Shown: positions 39,133-47,843 of the stretch, one piece after another
Numbering within the stretch: the stretch's first letter is position 1
Layout of the letters: the number at the start of each line of letters is the position of its first letter
Assembly (NCBI RefSeq): GCF_913774235.1
Contig: NZ_CAJYDW010000007.1
Coordinates: forward strand, 1 to 64,000
From: an uncultured Pseudomonas sp.
GTDB lineage: Bacteria; Pseudomonadota; Gammaproteobacteria; Pseudomonadales; Pseudomonadaceae
DNA length: 64,000 bases
Reading direction: 5' to 3'
The notes under the pieces: generated by a model
Told to the model about the DNA's origin: nothing
The model's input: only the letters and a program-made list of their open reading frames with translations
Database searches by the model: none
Program-made: the position numbers and the translations under genes

Positions 39133-39151
39133 TGGAACAACAGCACTTCCA
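39133..39151. promoter_or_regulatory. Possible operator: TGGAA-N9-TTCCA inverted repeat upstream of the SAF-domain gene
   Basis: A perfect 5-bp inverted repeat with 9-bp spacer lies about 90 bp before the start codon of the SAF-domain dehydrogenase, in an A+T-richer stretch. It may be a regulator binding site; no specific regulator is recognised. Confidence 0.3.
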
Positions 39152-39266
39152 TCAGAAATTCTATTGACTGGGATCACTCTTTCCGTGCGACTCGAAGCCA
39201 TCTCAAAAATTCATGACTTCGTAGCAATTAGCGACCAATGGCTGCAGATCGCTACTTTTAACTCTT

Positions 39267-40763
39267 CTAACGAGAGGGTTCGGCACCCTCCGTTCCGCTG
39301 ACGCCCCGCGCCCAGTAGGCGCGCCGGAACAGATCGCGCTCGCCCAGGGCCAGTAGCAGCAGCACGAACACCAGCATCGCCACGCCGATGCCGACGATCA
39401 GCTCCAGCAGGCCGACCGGCTTCGGCAACCAGAGACTCAGGAGAGCCACCGCACTGCCGGCGCCGAACCAGCGCAGCAGCAGGGTCAGGTGCAGGCCACC
39501 CAGGGAGTGGCGATACAGCGCCAGCGCCATGAACAGCGCCTGCAGGAAGGCCCCGGTGGTGAAGGAATAGGCCAGGCCCTGGGCGCCGAAGGGTTTGTAG
39601 AGGCAGGCATCCAGGGCCACGGTGATCAGCGAACTGGCCAGGGTGGCATAGAGGAAGGTCCGCGCCCGCTGCTGCGATAGCAGCGCCCGGCCCCACAGCA
39701 GCGCCAGTCCCATCCACGGCAGGCCCAGGGCATAGGCCACCACCAGAGTGGCGGTCGCCGCGCTCTGCTCGGCACCGAAGGCACCGCGCTCCAGCAGGAC
39801 CTTGACCACCGGCTCGGCGTAACCGAACAGCACCACCGCGGCCGGCACCAGGAACAGTAGGGTGCCCAGCAGCGCCTTGCGCATCAACGCGGCGTACTTG
39901 TCGGCGCTGCCCTCGTTCCAGCTGCGGGTCAGCTCGGGGAAGATCATCGCCAGGATCGACAACGCATAGAGCGTGAGCGGGATGGTGACGATGCGATAGG
40001 AGAACGACAGCATAGTGATGTTGCCTTCCGCCAGCAGCGAGGCGAAGAAGCGCTCCGCCAGCATGCAGCCCTGCTGGGCACCGGCGGCGAGCAGCACCGG
40101 GGCGAAGGTCAGCGCGAAGGGGCTGCCTTCTGGCTTCTCCATGGCGGCGACCGAGCGCTGGCCAAGGTAGCCCAAACGCCGGTGCTGGATGACGATCAGC
40201 AGCACCTGAGGCAGCAGCATGCCGATGAACAGGCTGATGCCACTCGGCTGCAGGATGACGATGGCCAGGATGGCGCCGAGGTTCAGCATCAGCGTCCGGG
40301 TCATCGGTAGGATGAAGATACGATCCAGGTTGAGCAGCGCCCCCTGGCAATAGAGGATGGCCTGTACGCAGATCAGCAGGGTGCCGACGGCGAACACCAG
40401 CTTGCCCGCCTCGACCTGCTCGTCGCTCCAGCCCGGCGCCAGGGCGTGCATCAGCCAGGGACTGGCCACCACCCCGATCACCGACAGCAGCAGGCCGAAC
40501 AGGCCGATGCGCCAATACAGCCAGCGGCCCACCTGCTCGTACTGGTTATTGCAGCGGTCGCGGATGCGCTGCAGATAGGGAATCATGGCATCGCGCAGGG
40601 CGAGACCGAAGAAGCTTTCGAAGAATACCGGCAGGATCAGCGCGACGAAGATGAGGTCGGCCTCCCAGCTCACCCCGAATTGGCGGGCGATAAGCAGGTC
40701 GCGCAGGAACCCCAGCAGGAAGCTGGCGACGGTGATGGCCAGGATGATGACGGTCGAACTCAC
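39267..40763 (-). CDS. MurJ/MviN-family lipid-linked oligosaccharide flippase
   Basis: A 498-residue membrane protein with about 14 hydrophobic helices, belonging to the MVF superfamily that also holds MurJ (lipid II flippase) and PslK (exopolysaccharide). Typical elements are the N-terminal LLGFLRDLLIARQFG and the segment FFESFFGLALRDAMIPYLQ. It differs from canonical MurJ at the N-terminus (no VSxxTLxSRxxGxxR signature), so it is more likely an exopolysaccharide flippase than the essential MurJ. The start is GTG at 40763 with GAGG 8 bp upstream. No glycosyltransferase genes flank it; the nearest companion is the SAF-domain dehydrogenase downstream. Confidence 0.82.
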   Translation of the reverse strand: MSSTVIILAITVASFLLGFLRDLLIARQFGVSWEADLIFVALILPVFFESFFGLALRDAMIPYLQRIRDRCNNQYEQVGRWLYWRIGLFGLLLSVIGVVASPWLMHALAPGWSDEQVEAGKLVFAVGTLLICVQAILYCQGALLNLDRIFILPMTRTLMLNLGAILAIVILQPSGISLFIGMLLPQVLLIVIQHRRLGYLGQRSVAAMEKPEGSPFALTFAPVLLAAGAQQGCMLAERFFASLLAEGNITMLSFSYRIVTIPLTLYALSILAMIFPELTRSWNEGSADKYAALMRKALLGTLLFLVPAAVVLFGYAEPVVKVLLERGAFGAEQSAATATLVVAYALGLPWMGLALLWGRALLSQQRARTFLYATLASSLITVALDACLYKPFGAQGLAYSFTTGAFLQALFMALALYRHSLGGLHLTLLLRWFGAGSAVALLSLWLPKPVGLLELIVGIGVAMLVFVLLLLALGERDLFRRAYWARGVSGTEGAEPSR

Positions 40764-41078
40764 GCCCGCACCTCGTTGGACAGGTGTCGGCCGAGCGGGG
40801 CACAGGGCGAAGAGAAAAGGCGGCTGGGCATGGGCGGTCTCGTTCCGTGAGCCGGAGATGATCCGGAAAAGGCGGGCGTGGATGCCCGTTCAGTCCACAC
40901 TCAGAGACCAGCTTGCGCCCTTAAGTTTCCCCTGACTATTTCGCTACCGCCTGGAAATGTCGAACGATTGGCAAATTGCCATGAGTGCCCGGACGGTACC
41001 CGCCGAACGGTCGTGGTTGCAATCCCGGACAAAGCCGAATACTGTATATATAAACAGATACAGGATACGAGGTGACGC
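40764..41078. other. Divergent intergenic region with the yebG SOS promoter
   Basis: 315 bp between the flippase gene and yebG. The last 40 bp hold the LexA box; the rest shows no gene or recognisable RNA. Confidence 0.5.
41042..41057. promoter_or_regulatory. LexA (SOS) box upstream of yebG
   Basis: CTGTATATATAAACAG is a perfect CTG-N10-CAG SOS box with an A/T-rich core. It lies 21 bp before the yebG start codon, so it overlaps or adjoins the promoter. Confidence 0.9.
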
Positions 41079-41333
41079 ATGGCCGTCGAAGTGTTGTATC
41101 GCAGTAGCCGAGATCCGGAGCGCCTGTTCATGGATAAAGCCGAAGCCGATCGTCACGACAAGATGCTGGAGCTGGCCGAGTCCCTCGCCAGCGTGCTGGA
41201 CAAGGCCGTGCCCGGTCTTGCCGAGAAGCAGTGCGAAGACCTGGGCCTGTTCATGGCCCGCAACCGGGAAGTCTTCGCCCGGGCCTTTCGCAACCAGCCG
41301 GATGCGCTGGGCGAGCTCGACCTGCCCGAGTGA
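41079..41333 (+). CDS. yebG: SOS-inducible YebG-family protein
   Basis: An 84-residue cytoplasmic protein. The N-terminal MAVEVLYRSSRDPERLF and the following KAEADRHDKMLELAESL match the E. coli YebG pattern (MAVEV then EADAYDKML). E. coli YebG is a DNA-damage-inducible protein of unknown function. The LexA box just upstream confirms membership of the SOS regulon. GAGG precedes the ATG at a suitable distance. Confidence 0.93.
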   Translation: MAVEVLYRSSRDPERLFMDKAEADRHDKMLELAESLASVLDKAVPGLAEKQCEDLGLFMARNREVFARAFRNQPDALGELDLPE

Positions 41334-41555
41334 GGCGCAGAGCCAGGCCCCCGCGCGAACGGATGCCGCGTCACCCGCGCTCGTCGTCGGCGCGATGCGG
41401 CTCGGGCGAGCTGAAGCACGGCCGCTGAGCCCCGCTCGGCCGTGCGTCACCTTCGCTCGCTTCGACCTGGATCGCCTGGCGCCTTCCGTCCGGGCCTGGC
41501 TTGAGTCACCCCGGCTCGGGTAGCCTGGGATGAGATTCGAGCCGGAGAAAGTCCC

Positions 41556-42509
41556 TTGCCCCTTCCCATCATCTTCGACACCGACCCTGGCGTGGACGAC
41601 GCCCAGGCCATCGCCCTGCTGTTCGCCGACCCCGCCTTCGAGGTGCTCGGCCTGACCACCACCTTCGGCAACGTCCCGGTCACCACCGCGACGCGCAATG
41701 CCCTGCTGCTCACCGAGCTGGCCGGCCGCGACGTCCCGGTCGCCGCCGGGGTCGCCGAACCCCTGGTCAAGCCGGCGGGCAACCACGCCCTGCACGTGCA
41801 CGGCCAGGATGGCCTGGGCAACCAAGCGCTGCCGACGCCCAGCCGCACGCCCCATGCCCTGGATGCCGCCCGCTTCATCGTCGAGCAGAGCCGCCTGCGC
41901 CCGGGCGAGATCACTCTGGTGGCGGTCGGTCCTCTCGGCAACCTGGCGCTCGCCCTGGCGCTGGACCCGGATGTCGCCCAGCGCATCCGCCAGGTGGTGG
42001 TGATGGGCGGCGCCATCGTCGAACCGGGCAACGTCACGCCGGTGGCGGAAGCCAACATCTTCTCCGATCCCCATGCCGCCGCCCGGGTCTTCGCCGCATC
42101 CTGGCCGCTGACGCTGGTCGGCCTGGATGCCACCCACCGCGCCGTGCTGGACCCGCCACGCCTGCAGCGGATCGCCGCGTGCCAGGGGGCCCTGGGCGAG
42201 GTACTGGCCAAGAGCTACGACTTCTATGCCGATTTCTATCGCAGCGTGAAGGACATCGACGGCTGCCATCCCCACGACAGCTGTGCCCTCGCCTTCCTGC
42301 GCCGGCCGGAGTTGTTCCGCACCGCCCGCGGCCATCTGAGCGTCGGCACCGAAGGACTCGCGGAAGGCCAGACCTTCTTCGCCCCGGAGGGTCGTGCCTA
42401 TCAGGATGGTCGCTGGTCGAGCAATCCGCCGGTGACGGTCTGCCTGGACATGAACGGCCCGGGAATGGTTGCCTGGATGGAAGAGGTTTTGACCGAGACG
42501 AACGCCTAA
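41556..42509 (+). CDS. Inosine-uridine preferring nucleoside hydrolase
   Basis: A 317-residue enzyme that splits ribonucleosides into ribose and base. The calcium-binding DTDPGVDDAQAI at the N-terminus, ITLVAVGPLGNLALAL and the later VVMGGAIVEPGNVTPVAEANIFSDPHAA are all present. The start codon is TTG at 41556, chosen because GGAGAAA lies 6 bp upstream and the DTDPG motif falls at residues 8-12 as usual. Substrate range (pyrimidine or purine nucleosides) cannot be told. Single gene between yebG and the large membrane protein. Confidence 0.9.
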   Translation: MPLPIIFDTDPGVDDAQAIALLFADPAFEVLGLTTTFGNVPVTTATRNALLLTELAGRDVPVAAGVAEPLVKPAGNHALHVHGQDGLGNQALPTPSRTPHALDAARFIVEQSRLRPGEITLVAVGPLGNLALALALDPDVAQRIRQVVVMGGAIVEPGNVTPVAEANIFSDPHAAARVFAASWPLTLVGLDATHRAVLDPPRLQRIAACQGALGEVLAKSYDFYADFYRSVKDIDGCHPHDSCALAFLRRPELFRTARGHLSVGTEGLAEGQTFFAPEGRAYQDGRWSSNPPVTVCLDMNGPGMVAWMEEVLTETNA

Positions 42510-42660
42510 TCGGTCACGAATCGGCAAAAGGGCCGCGCCAGAGCCCTCGCCAGCCGAATAAGTGCGAGCTGTGCACGCAAATTCGTTGCAGGAGTCAGGT
42601 AGAAATCCCCGGTGTTTTCTACCTCGTCCCCCCGGCGAACGACCGTGCAAAGGATTGCCC

Positions 42661-44889
42661 ATGGCTCGCTACGATCTCCACCTCAGCGGCGGTTGCCGCC
42701 CCGATGTCCCGACCGACACCCTCAGGGTCAGCCTGCTCTATCACCTGAAGCTGACCCCGGAGCAGGCCGAACGACTGCTGCCGCCGGCGACCGGCATCCT
42801 CAAACGCGATCTGTCCGCCGCGGAGGCCCACGATTGGGTCGAGCGCCTGACGGATGCAGGCCTCCAGGTGCACCTGCAAGAACGCGACGGGGCACCACCG
42901 CTCGCCCAGGATCTCGATCTGCAGGCACGGCTGGCCGCCTTGCGAGCGTCCGGCCTGCCACGCCCGGCCTTCCCGTTCGGGCGCCGGCTACAACTGCTGG
43001 CGGCCGTCGGCACCGCCCTGCTGCTGTCCCTCCTCTATCTGTTGCCCGGGCTGCTCGGCCTCCTGCTGGCCCTGGCTGCACTGCACGCCTTCGCCGGTCT
43101 GCTGCACCAGGACGTTCTGATCGCCTGCACTCTCGGCTTGCCGACCGCCCTGCTGGGTACCTGGCTGGCCGTCGATTTCCTGCTACCGCCCCTGCGCCGG
43201 CACCCTGAAGCGGTTGCCACGCTGCCACTGACCGAGGCGCGGGAGCCTGGCCTGTGGCAAATGGTCGACTCGCTCTGCCGGGCCATGGGCGTGCGCCCGC
43301 CACGCCGCATCCTGCTCAGCGCCGAGGCGGATATCCGCCTCGCCGGGGCCGGTCGCACCCTGTACCTGGGCCTGCCGCTGCTGCCGGCCCTGACCACCCG
43401 CCAGTACCTGGCCAGCCTAGCCCATGCGCTCGGACACCAGGTCCATTGGCTGGATGCCTTCGGCGGCGGCCTGCTCAACGCCAGCCTCGCCTGGCTGGAA
43501 CGCCTCGGCCAAGAGCCGCATCCGGTCCGCTGGATGCGCCGTCGCCCACGGCTGGCACGGGGTTGGGCGCGACTGCTGTTCGCTGCAGCACGGCGCCTGA
43601 CCCAGGCCGCGAGTCAGCGCCGCGAAGCCCGGGCCGATCACTACGAAGCCCAGCTCGGCGGCAGCGACGACTTTCGCCGGACCGCGCTGCGCCGCCGCGG
43701 TGCCAGCCAGGCCTGGCGTGAGGCCCGTCGCCGCAGTCTCGCCGCGCAGCAGGAGCAGGGCCTCGCCGGGAATCTGCTGGAACTGGTGGAGGCCCTGCTG
43801 GCCAGGCAGTCCGAGCGTTCGTCGCTCACCCCGCCCCAGGCCAGTCGCTACTGGCAGCGCCATCCGGCGGATCAACAGCGGGTCAGCTGGGTGAACGCCC
43901 TTGAGCAACAGCCGCTGTTGGAGGACCAACGCCCGGCCCAGGCGCTGCTGGACCATTACGAGTCCCATGGACGGGCCCTCACCGAGACCGTGTATCGCCA
44001 GGCGGGCTGCGCAGCATCTGGCGAGCGGGGCGCTACGGTCGCCGACCTGGTACCGGAGCTGGAGCGGGATGCCGGCGAGGAGTTCGCCCTGTGGAGCGGT
44101 CATCCCTGGTCCGATTCGCCTTGGCTGCCGCTGCACCTGCCGCTGGATCGCCCGACCCGCGCCCTCACGGTGGAGGCCGTTCGCGAGCGTCTGCAGCGCC
44201 TGGCCGAGCAGACGTCACGGGCCTGGCAGGAGGCGGAAAAGGAAGCCCAACGCCGCTGCCTGCTGGCCTTCTACGAGGAGTTGCACATCCACGGCCTCGC
44301 CCAGGCGGTACGCGGCGAGGGCGAATTCAACCAACAGCATCTGCAGGACTATCGCGCCATCGATACCTGGCAGACCCCGTCCCGGCAGCAGTTGCAGCAG
44401 CTGGCGCCGCTGTATCGCCAGCGCCTCGAGCTGGCCCTCGCCCGGCACCGGCCCGGCCAGGCGCAGGCACGCGAGTGCTTCCAACTGCTCGTCACCCTCG
44501 CCGAGCACTATCCGGAGGTGGAGCGCCTGCGCGAGGCACGTCTGCTGGTGAAGGAGTACCGCACCCTGCAACGGCAACTGCAGGGCTCGCCACGCATCAA
44601 CGAATTGTGCGACTTCGCCAAGCAGGATCACCAACGCCGGGTGACCTTCTGGCTGCAATCGCCCCTGCGCCTGCCGTCGTCCATCACCGAGGTCAGCCTG
44701 GGCGAGCACCTGCAGCGGCACTGCCCGCAACTGGACCTGGCGCAGGACTCGCCCTCCGCCCTCTATCGCCATAGCGCCGGCCTGCTGCCCGCCCTGAGCG
44801 AGCTGCACCAGCGTGCCTGGCTGCACCTGGCGCGCTGGTGCCTGCTGGCCGAAGCGGACAATGCGCCCTCGCTGCGCCGCTCCGCCTGA
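42661..44889 (+). CDS. Large membrane protein, M48 peptidase-like but lacking the catalytic Glu
   Basis: A 742-residue protein. The N-terminal part (about 1-95) is hydrophilic with a recurring motif of LTPEQAERLLPPATG; two to four hydrophobic helices follow (about 112-180). The middle has an M48-like arrangement: SLAHALGH, where His255 and His259 match the HExxH zinc site but Ala256 replaces the catalytic Glu, and the downstream Glu322-xxx-Asp326 of REARADHYEAQ, the third-ligand motif. A long Arg/Gln/Leu-rich, largely helical C-terminal region completes it. It is thus probably an inactive peptidase, perhaps a scaffold or binding protein. ATG 42661 is preceded by AAAGGAT; upstream extension to 42562 is unsupported. 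No neighbour shares a role. Confidence 0.7.
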   Translation: MARYDLHLSGGCRPDVPTDTLRVSLLYHLKLTPEQAERLLPPATGILKRDLSAAEAHDWVERLTDAGLQVHLQERDGAPPLAQDLDLQARLAALRASGLPRPAFPFGRRLQLLAAVGTALLLSLLYLLPGLLGLLLALAALHAFAGLLHQDVLIACTLGLPTALLGTWLAVDFLLPPLRRHPEAVATLPLTEAREPGLWQMVDSLCRAMGVRPPRRILLSAEADIRLAGAGRTLYLGLPLLPALTTRQYLASLAHALGHQVHWLDAFGGGLLNASLAWLERLGQEPHPVRWMRRRPRLARGWARLLFAAARRLTQAASQRREARADHYEAQLGGSDDFRRTALRRRGASQAWREARRRSLAAQQEQGLAGNLLELVEALLARQSERSSLTPPQASRYWQRHPADQQRVSWVNALEQQPLLEDQRPAQALLDHYESHGRALTETVYRQAGCAASGERGATVADLVPELERDAGEEFALWSGHPWSDSPWLPLHLPLDRPTRALTVEAVRERLQRLAEQTSRAWQEAEKEAQRRCLLAFYEELHIHGLAQAVRGEGEFNQQHLQDYRAIDTWQTPSRQQLQQLAPLYRQRLELALARHRPGQAQARECFQLLVTLAEHYPEVERLREARLLVKEYRTLQRQLQGSPRINELCDFAKQDHQRRVTFWLQSPLRLPSSITEVSLGEHLQRHCPQLDLAQDSPSALYRHSAGLLPALSELHQRAWLHLARWCLLAEADNAPSLRRSA

Positions 44890-44911
44890 GGCCTTCTTCC
44901 GCGCAAAAAAA

Positions 44912-44931
44912 AAGGCCCCGAACGGGGCCTT
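44912..44931. terminator. Bidirectional Rho-independent terminator of the fba gene and the membrane-protein gene
   Basis: AAGGCCCCG / CGGGGCCTT, a 9-bp stem with 2-nt loop (or 8 bp with 4 nt), flanked by an A-run (44905-44913) and TTCTTC, between two convergent genes. Confidence 0.9.
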
Positions 44932-44945
44932 CTTCGTTACCGGGA

Positions 44946-46010
44946 TCAGTTGACCTTGGGGTCCAGCTCACCACGGGCATAGCGCTCGAACATGGCATCC
45001 AGGGAGATCGGCTTGATCTTGGAGGCCTGGCCGGCGGTGCCGAAGGCTTCGTAACGGGCGATGCAGATGTCGCGCATGGCGGTCACGGTCTTGGCCAGGT
45101 ACTTACGCGGGTCGAACTCGGCAGGGTTCTTGGCCATGAACTCGCGGATGGCACCGGTGGAGGCCAGGCGCAGGTCGGTGTCGATGTTGACCTTGCGCAC
45201 GCCGTACTTGATGCCCTCGACGATCTCCTCGACCGGCACACCGTAGGTTTCCTTGATGTCGCCACCGTACTCGTTGATGATCTTCAGCCACTCCTGGGGC
45301 ACCGAGCTGGAGCCGTGCATGACCAGGTGGGTGTCCGGGATGCGCGCATGGATTTCCTTGATGCGCTGGATCGACAGGGTGTCCCCGGTCGGCGGCTTGG
45401 TGAACTTGTAGGCGCCGTGGCTGGTGCCGATGGCGATGGCCAGGGCGTCGACCTTGGTGGCCTTGACGAATTGGGCGGCTTCTTCCGGATCGGTCAGCAG
45501 CTGGCTGTGATCCAGGGTGCCCTCGGCGCCAACGCCGTCTTCTTCACCGGCCATGCCGGTCTCCAGGCTGCCCAGGCAACCCAGCTCGCCTTCCACGGAC
45601 ACGCCGCAGGCATGGGCGAAGGCCACGGTCTGCTGGGTGACGCGTACGTTGTAGTCGTAGTCGGAAGGCGTCTTGCCGTCGGACTTGAGCGAGCCGTCCA
45701 TCATCACCGAGGAGAAGCCCAGCTGGATGGAACGCTGGCAGACGTCGGGGCTGGTGCCGTGGTCCTGGTGCATGACCACCGGGATGTGCGGGAATTCTTC
45801 CACCGCAGCCAGGATCAGGTGACGCAGGAAGGGAGCGCCGGCGTACTTGCGGGCACCGGCGGAGGCCTGGACGATGACCGGCGAATCGGTCTTGTCGGCG
45901 GCTTCCATGATGGCGCGCATCTGCTCTAGGTTGTTGACGTTGAAGGCCGGGACGCCATAGCCGAATTCGGCGGCGTGATCCAGCAGCTGACGCATGCTGA
46001 CGAGTGCCAT
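44946..46010 (-). CDS. fba: Fructose-bisphosphate aldolase, class II
   Basis: Zinc-dependent aldolase (354 aa) that reversibly splits fructose 1,6-bisphosphate; cytoplasmic. The zinc-binding VVMHQDHG, the [10 protein letters not shown] region, [10 protein letters not shown], the [12 protein letters not shown] and the [13 protein letters not shown] segments are all intact. Start [19 protein letters not shown] is preceded by GGGAG. It closes the operon epd-pgk-two lipoproteins-fba; the gap to the last lipoprotein (119 bp) leaves room for a separate promoter. Confidence 0.97.
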   Translation of the reverse strand: MALVSMRQLLDHAAEFGYGVPAFNVNNLEQMRAIMEAADKTDSPVIVQASAGARKYAGAPFLRHLILAAVEEFPHIPVVMHQDHGTSPDVCQRSIQLGFSSVMMDGSLKSDGKTPSDYDYNVRVTQQTVAFAHACGVSVEGELGCLGSLETGMAGEEDGVGAEGTLDHSQLLTDPEEAAQFVKATKVDALAIAIGTSHGAYKFTKPPTGDTLSIQRIKEIHARIPDTHLVMHGSSSVPQEWLKIINEYGGDIKETYGVPVEEIVEGIKYGVRKVNIDTDLRLASTGAIREFMAKNPAEFDPRKYLAKTVTAMRDICIARYEAFGTAGQASKIKPISLDAMFERYARGELDPKVN

Positions 46011-46129
46011 TGGTGATTATCTCCCTAACAAAGGCGGTGGTGGCGCCAGCCTGCATGAGCGGCTGGCAGGGTTCAAGCGGCCGACCCCTGGCCGCCGTGG
46101 ATTAATCGGTTCAGCTGACATTCGCCGGT

Positions 46130-46459
46130 TCACGGCGCCCGGCAGCCACGACCGATGAGGTCATTGCCGGCGATCCAGTAGACGAGTCCCTGGTCGCCGC
46201 GGATATGGAAAGCCACCAGCCCGTCGGTGTAGGACTGGCCGTCGGTGGCCGGCTCGCGATTGAGGTGACGGATCAGCCCATCGCTTTCCAGCTTGAGGTC
46301 GACGATGGACTGGCTGCGATCCACATAGCGCCAGTCGAAGGCCGCCTTGGAATCGCAGACCCAGTGGGTCCAGCCGCTGGTCTGCCGAGCGCCGTGACCG
46401 GCACAACCGGCCAGCAGCGCAGCGCTCAGCAGGCCGAGGCCGAGGAAGCGCCCTTTCAT
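46130..46459 (-). CDS. Small lipoprotein with MliC/lysozyme-inhibitor-like domain
   Basis: A 109-residue lipoprotein: signal peptide MKGRFLGLGLLSAALLAG then Cys19 in the lipobox (LLAGC). The mature part (WVCDSKAAFDWRYV ... DGQSYTDGLVAFHI ... GRGC) has the two spaced Cys and beta-rich layout of C-type lysozyme inhibitors (MliC family), though the match is by eye. It may protect peptidoglycan or have another envelope role. Its start overlaps the stop of the preceding small lipoprotein gene by 4 bp (ATGA). P. aeruginosa has two small genes at this place (PA0553/PA0554). Confidence 0.7.
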   Translation of the reverse strand: MKGRFLGLGLLSAALLAGCAGHGARQTSGWTHWVCDSKAAFDWRYVDRSQSIVDLKLESDGLIRHLNREPATDGQSYTDGLVAFHIRGDQGLVYWIAGNDLIGRGCRAP

Positions 46460-46647
46460 TGGGCGCAACCGCTGCTGGGACGGCTGGGATTGCCATTGAG
46501 CGTATCGACGCGCTCGCCGTTCTGCGCCGTGGGCGTGGCCGCCGCCGCGGGTGGCGGCGCGAACACCGCGCAGGCCTTGTCGGCATTGCCACCGGCGCAA
46601 CCGGCCAGCATGAAGACAGCGGAACAGACGAGCAGCGGCGTACGCAT
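46456..46647 (-). CDS. Very small lipoprotein, function unknown
   Basis: A 63-residue lipoprotein with signal MRTPLLVCSAVFMLAGC and lipobox LAGC, followed by a short low-complexity Ala/Pro/Thr-rich tail containing three further Cys. CAGGAG lies 8 bp upstream of the ATG at 46647; GTG 46656 is an alternative. It lies 5 bp after the pgk stop and overlaps the next lipoprotein gene by 4 bp, so it is part of the glycolytic transcript. No domain is recognised. Confidence 0.65.
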   Translation of the reverse strand: MRTPLLVCSAVFMLAGCAGGNADKACAVFAPPPAAAATPTAQNGERVDTLNGNPSRPSSGCAQ

Positions 46648-46652
46648 GGCGA

Positions 46653-47816
46653 TCACTCCTGGGCGCGTTGCTGGAGAACTTCCACGGCCGGCAGCACCTT
46701 GCCCTCGACGAATTCGAGGAAGGCGCCGCCGCCGGTGGAGATATAGGAGACCTTCTCCCCGATACCGTACTTGTCGATGGCGGCCAGGGTGTCACCACCC
46801 CCGGCGATGGAGAAGGCGTCGCTGTCGGCGATGGCCTGGGCCAGGGTGCGGGTGCCCTCGCCGAACTGGTCGAATTCGAAGACGCCGACCGGACCGTTCC
46901 AGAGGATGGTCTTGGCCGACTTCAGCAGGTCGGCGAATTGCTGGGCGCTGACCGGGCCGATGTCGAGGATCATGTCGTCGTCGGCCACGTCGTTGATGGA
47001 CTTGGTGGTGGCCTGGGCAGTCTCGGCGAATTCCTTGGCGACCACCACGTCCACCGGCAGCGGCACGCTGACCTTGGCGGCGATGGCCTTGGCGGTGTCC
47101 ACCAGATCGGCTTCGTACAGCGACTTGCCGACCTTGTAGCCAGCCGCCGCCAGGAAGGTGTTGGCGATGCCGCCGCCGACGATCAACTGGTCGCAGATCT
47201 GCGCCAGGGAATTCAGCACGTCCAGCTTGGTGGAGACCTTGGAGCCGGCGACGATGGCGGCCATCGGGCGGGCCGGGTTGCCCAGTGCCTTGCCCAGGGC
47301 GTCCAGCTCGGCGGCCAGCAGCGGACCGGCCGCGGCGACCTTGGCGAACTTGGCCACGCCGTGGGTCGAGCCCTCGGCGCGGTGGGCGGTGCCAAAGGCG
47401 TCCATGACGAAGATGTCGCACAGGGCGGCGTATTTCTTCGCCAGCTCATCGGCGTTCTTCTTCTCGCCCACGTTGAAGCGCACGTTCTCCAGCAGCACCA
47501 GTTGACCCGGCTCGACCTGAACACCGTCCAGATAGTCCTGCACCAGCGGTACCTCGCGGCCCAGGGCCTTGCTCAGGTAGGCAGCGACCGGCGCCAGGCT
47601 GTTTTCCTCGCTGAATTCGCCCTCGGTGGGACGGCCCAGGTGCGAGCAGACGATCACCGCGGCGCCCTTCTCCAGCGCCAGCTTGAGGGTCGGCAGGGCG
47701 GCGACCAGGCGGGCATCGCTCTTGATCTGGCCTTCCTTCACCGGAACGTTGAGGTCTTCGCGAATCAGGACGCGCTTACCCTTCAGATCGAGGTCGCTCA
47801 TTTTCAACACGGACAT
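46653..47816 (-). CDS. pgk: Phosphoglycerate kinase
   Basis: Catalyses the reversible transfer of phosphate between 1,3-bisphosphoglycerate and ADP. The 387-residue protein has the N-terminal substrate-binding [30 protein letters not shown], the hinge region [18 protein letters not shown], the nucleotide-binding [14 protein letters not shown] and the C-terminal [13 protein letters not shown] ... [14 protein letters not shown]. Start [19 protein letters not shown]; a few residues longer than the minimal form MSDLDLKG. The gap to epd is 27 bp, so they are co-transcribed. Confidence 0.97.
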   Translation of the reverse strand: MSVLKMSDLDLKGKRVLIREDLNVPVKEGQIKSDARLVAALPTLKLALEKGAAVIVCSHLGRPTEGEFSEENSLAPVAAYLSKALGREVPLVQDYLDGVQVEPGQLVLLENVRFNVGEKKNADELAKKYAALCDIFVMDAFGTAHRAEGSTHGVAKFAKVAAAGPLLAAELDALGKALGNPARPMAAIVAGSKVSTKLDVLNSLAQICDQLIVGGGIANTFLAAAGYKVGKSLYEADLVDTAKAIAAKVSVPLPVDVVVAKEFAETAQATTKSINDVADDDMILDIGPVSAQQFADLLKSAKTILWNGPVGVFEFDQFGEGTRTLAQAIADSDAFSIAGGGDTLAAIDKYGIGEKVSYISTGGGAFLEFVEGKVLPAVEVLQQRAQE

Positions 47817-47843
47817 ACAGGCAATCCCTTAGTTGTGCTTGGT

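Noticed and set aside
39043..39266. Sigma54-type promoter before the SAF-domain gene
   Set aside because: GGCAC and GC elements are present but not at the required spacing.
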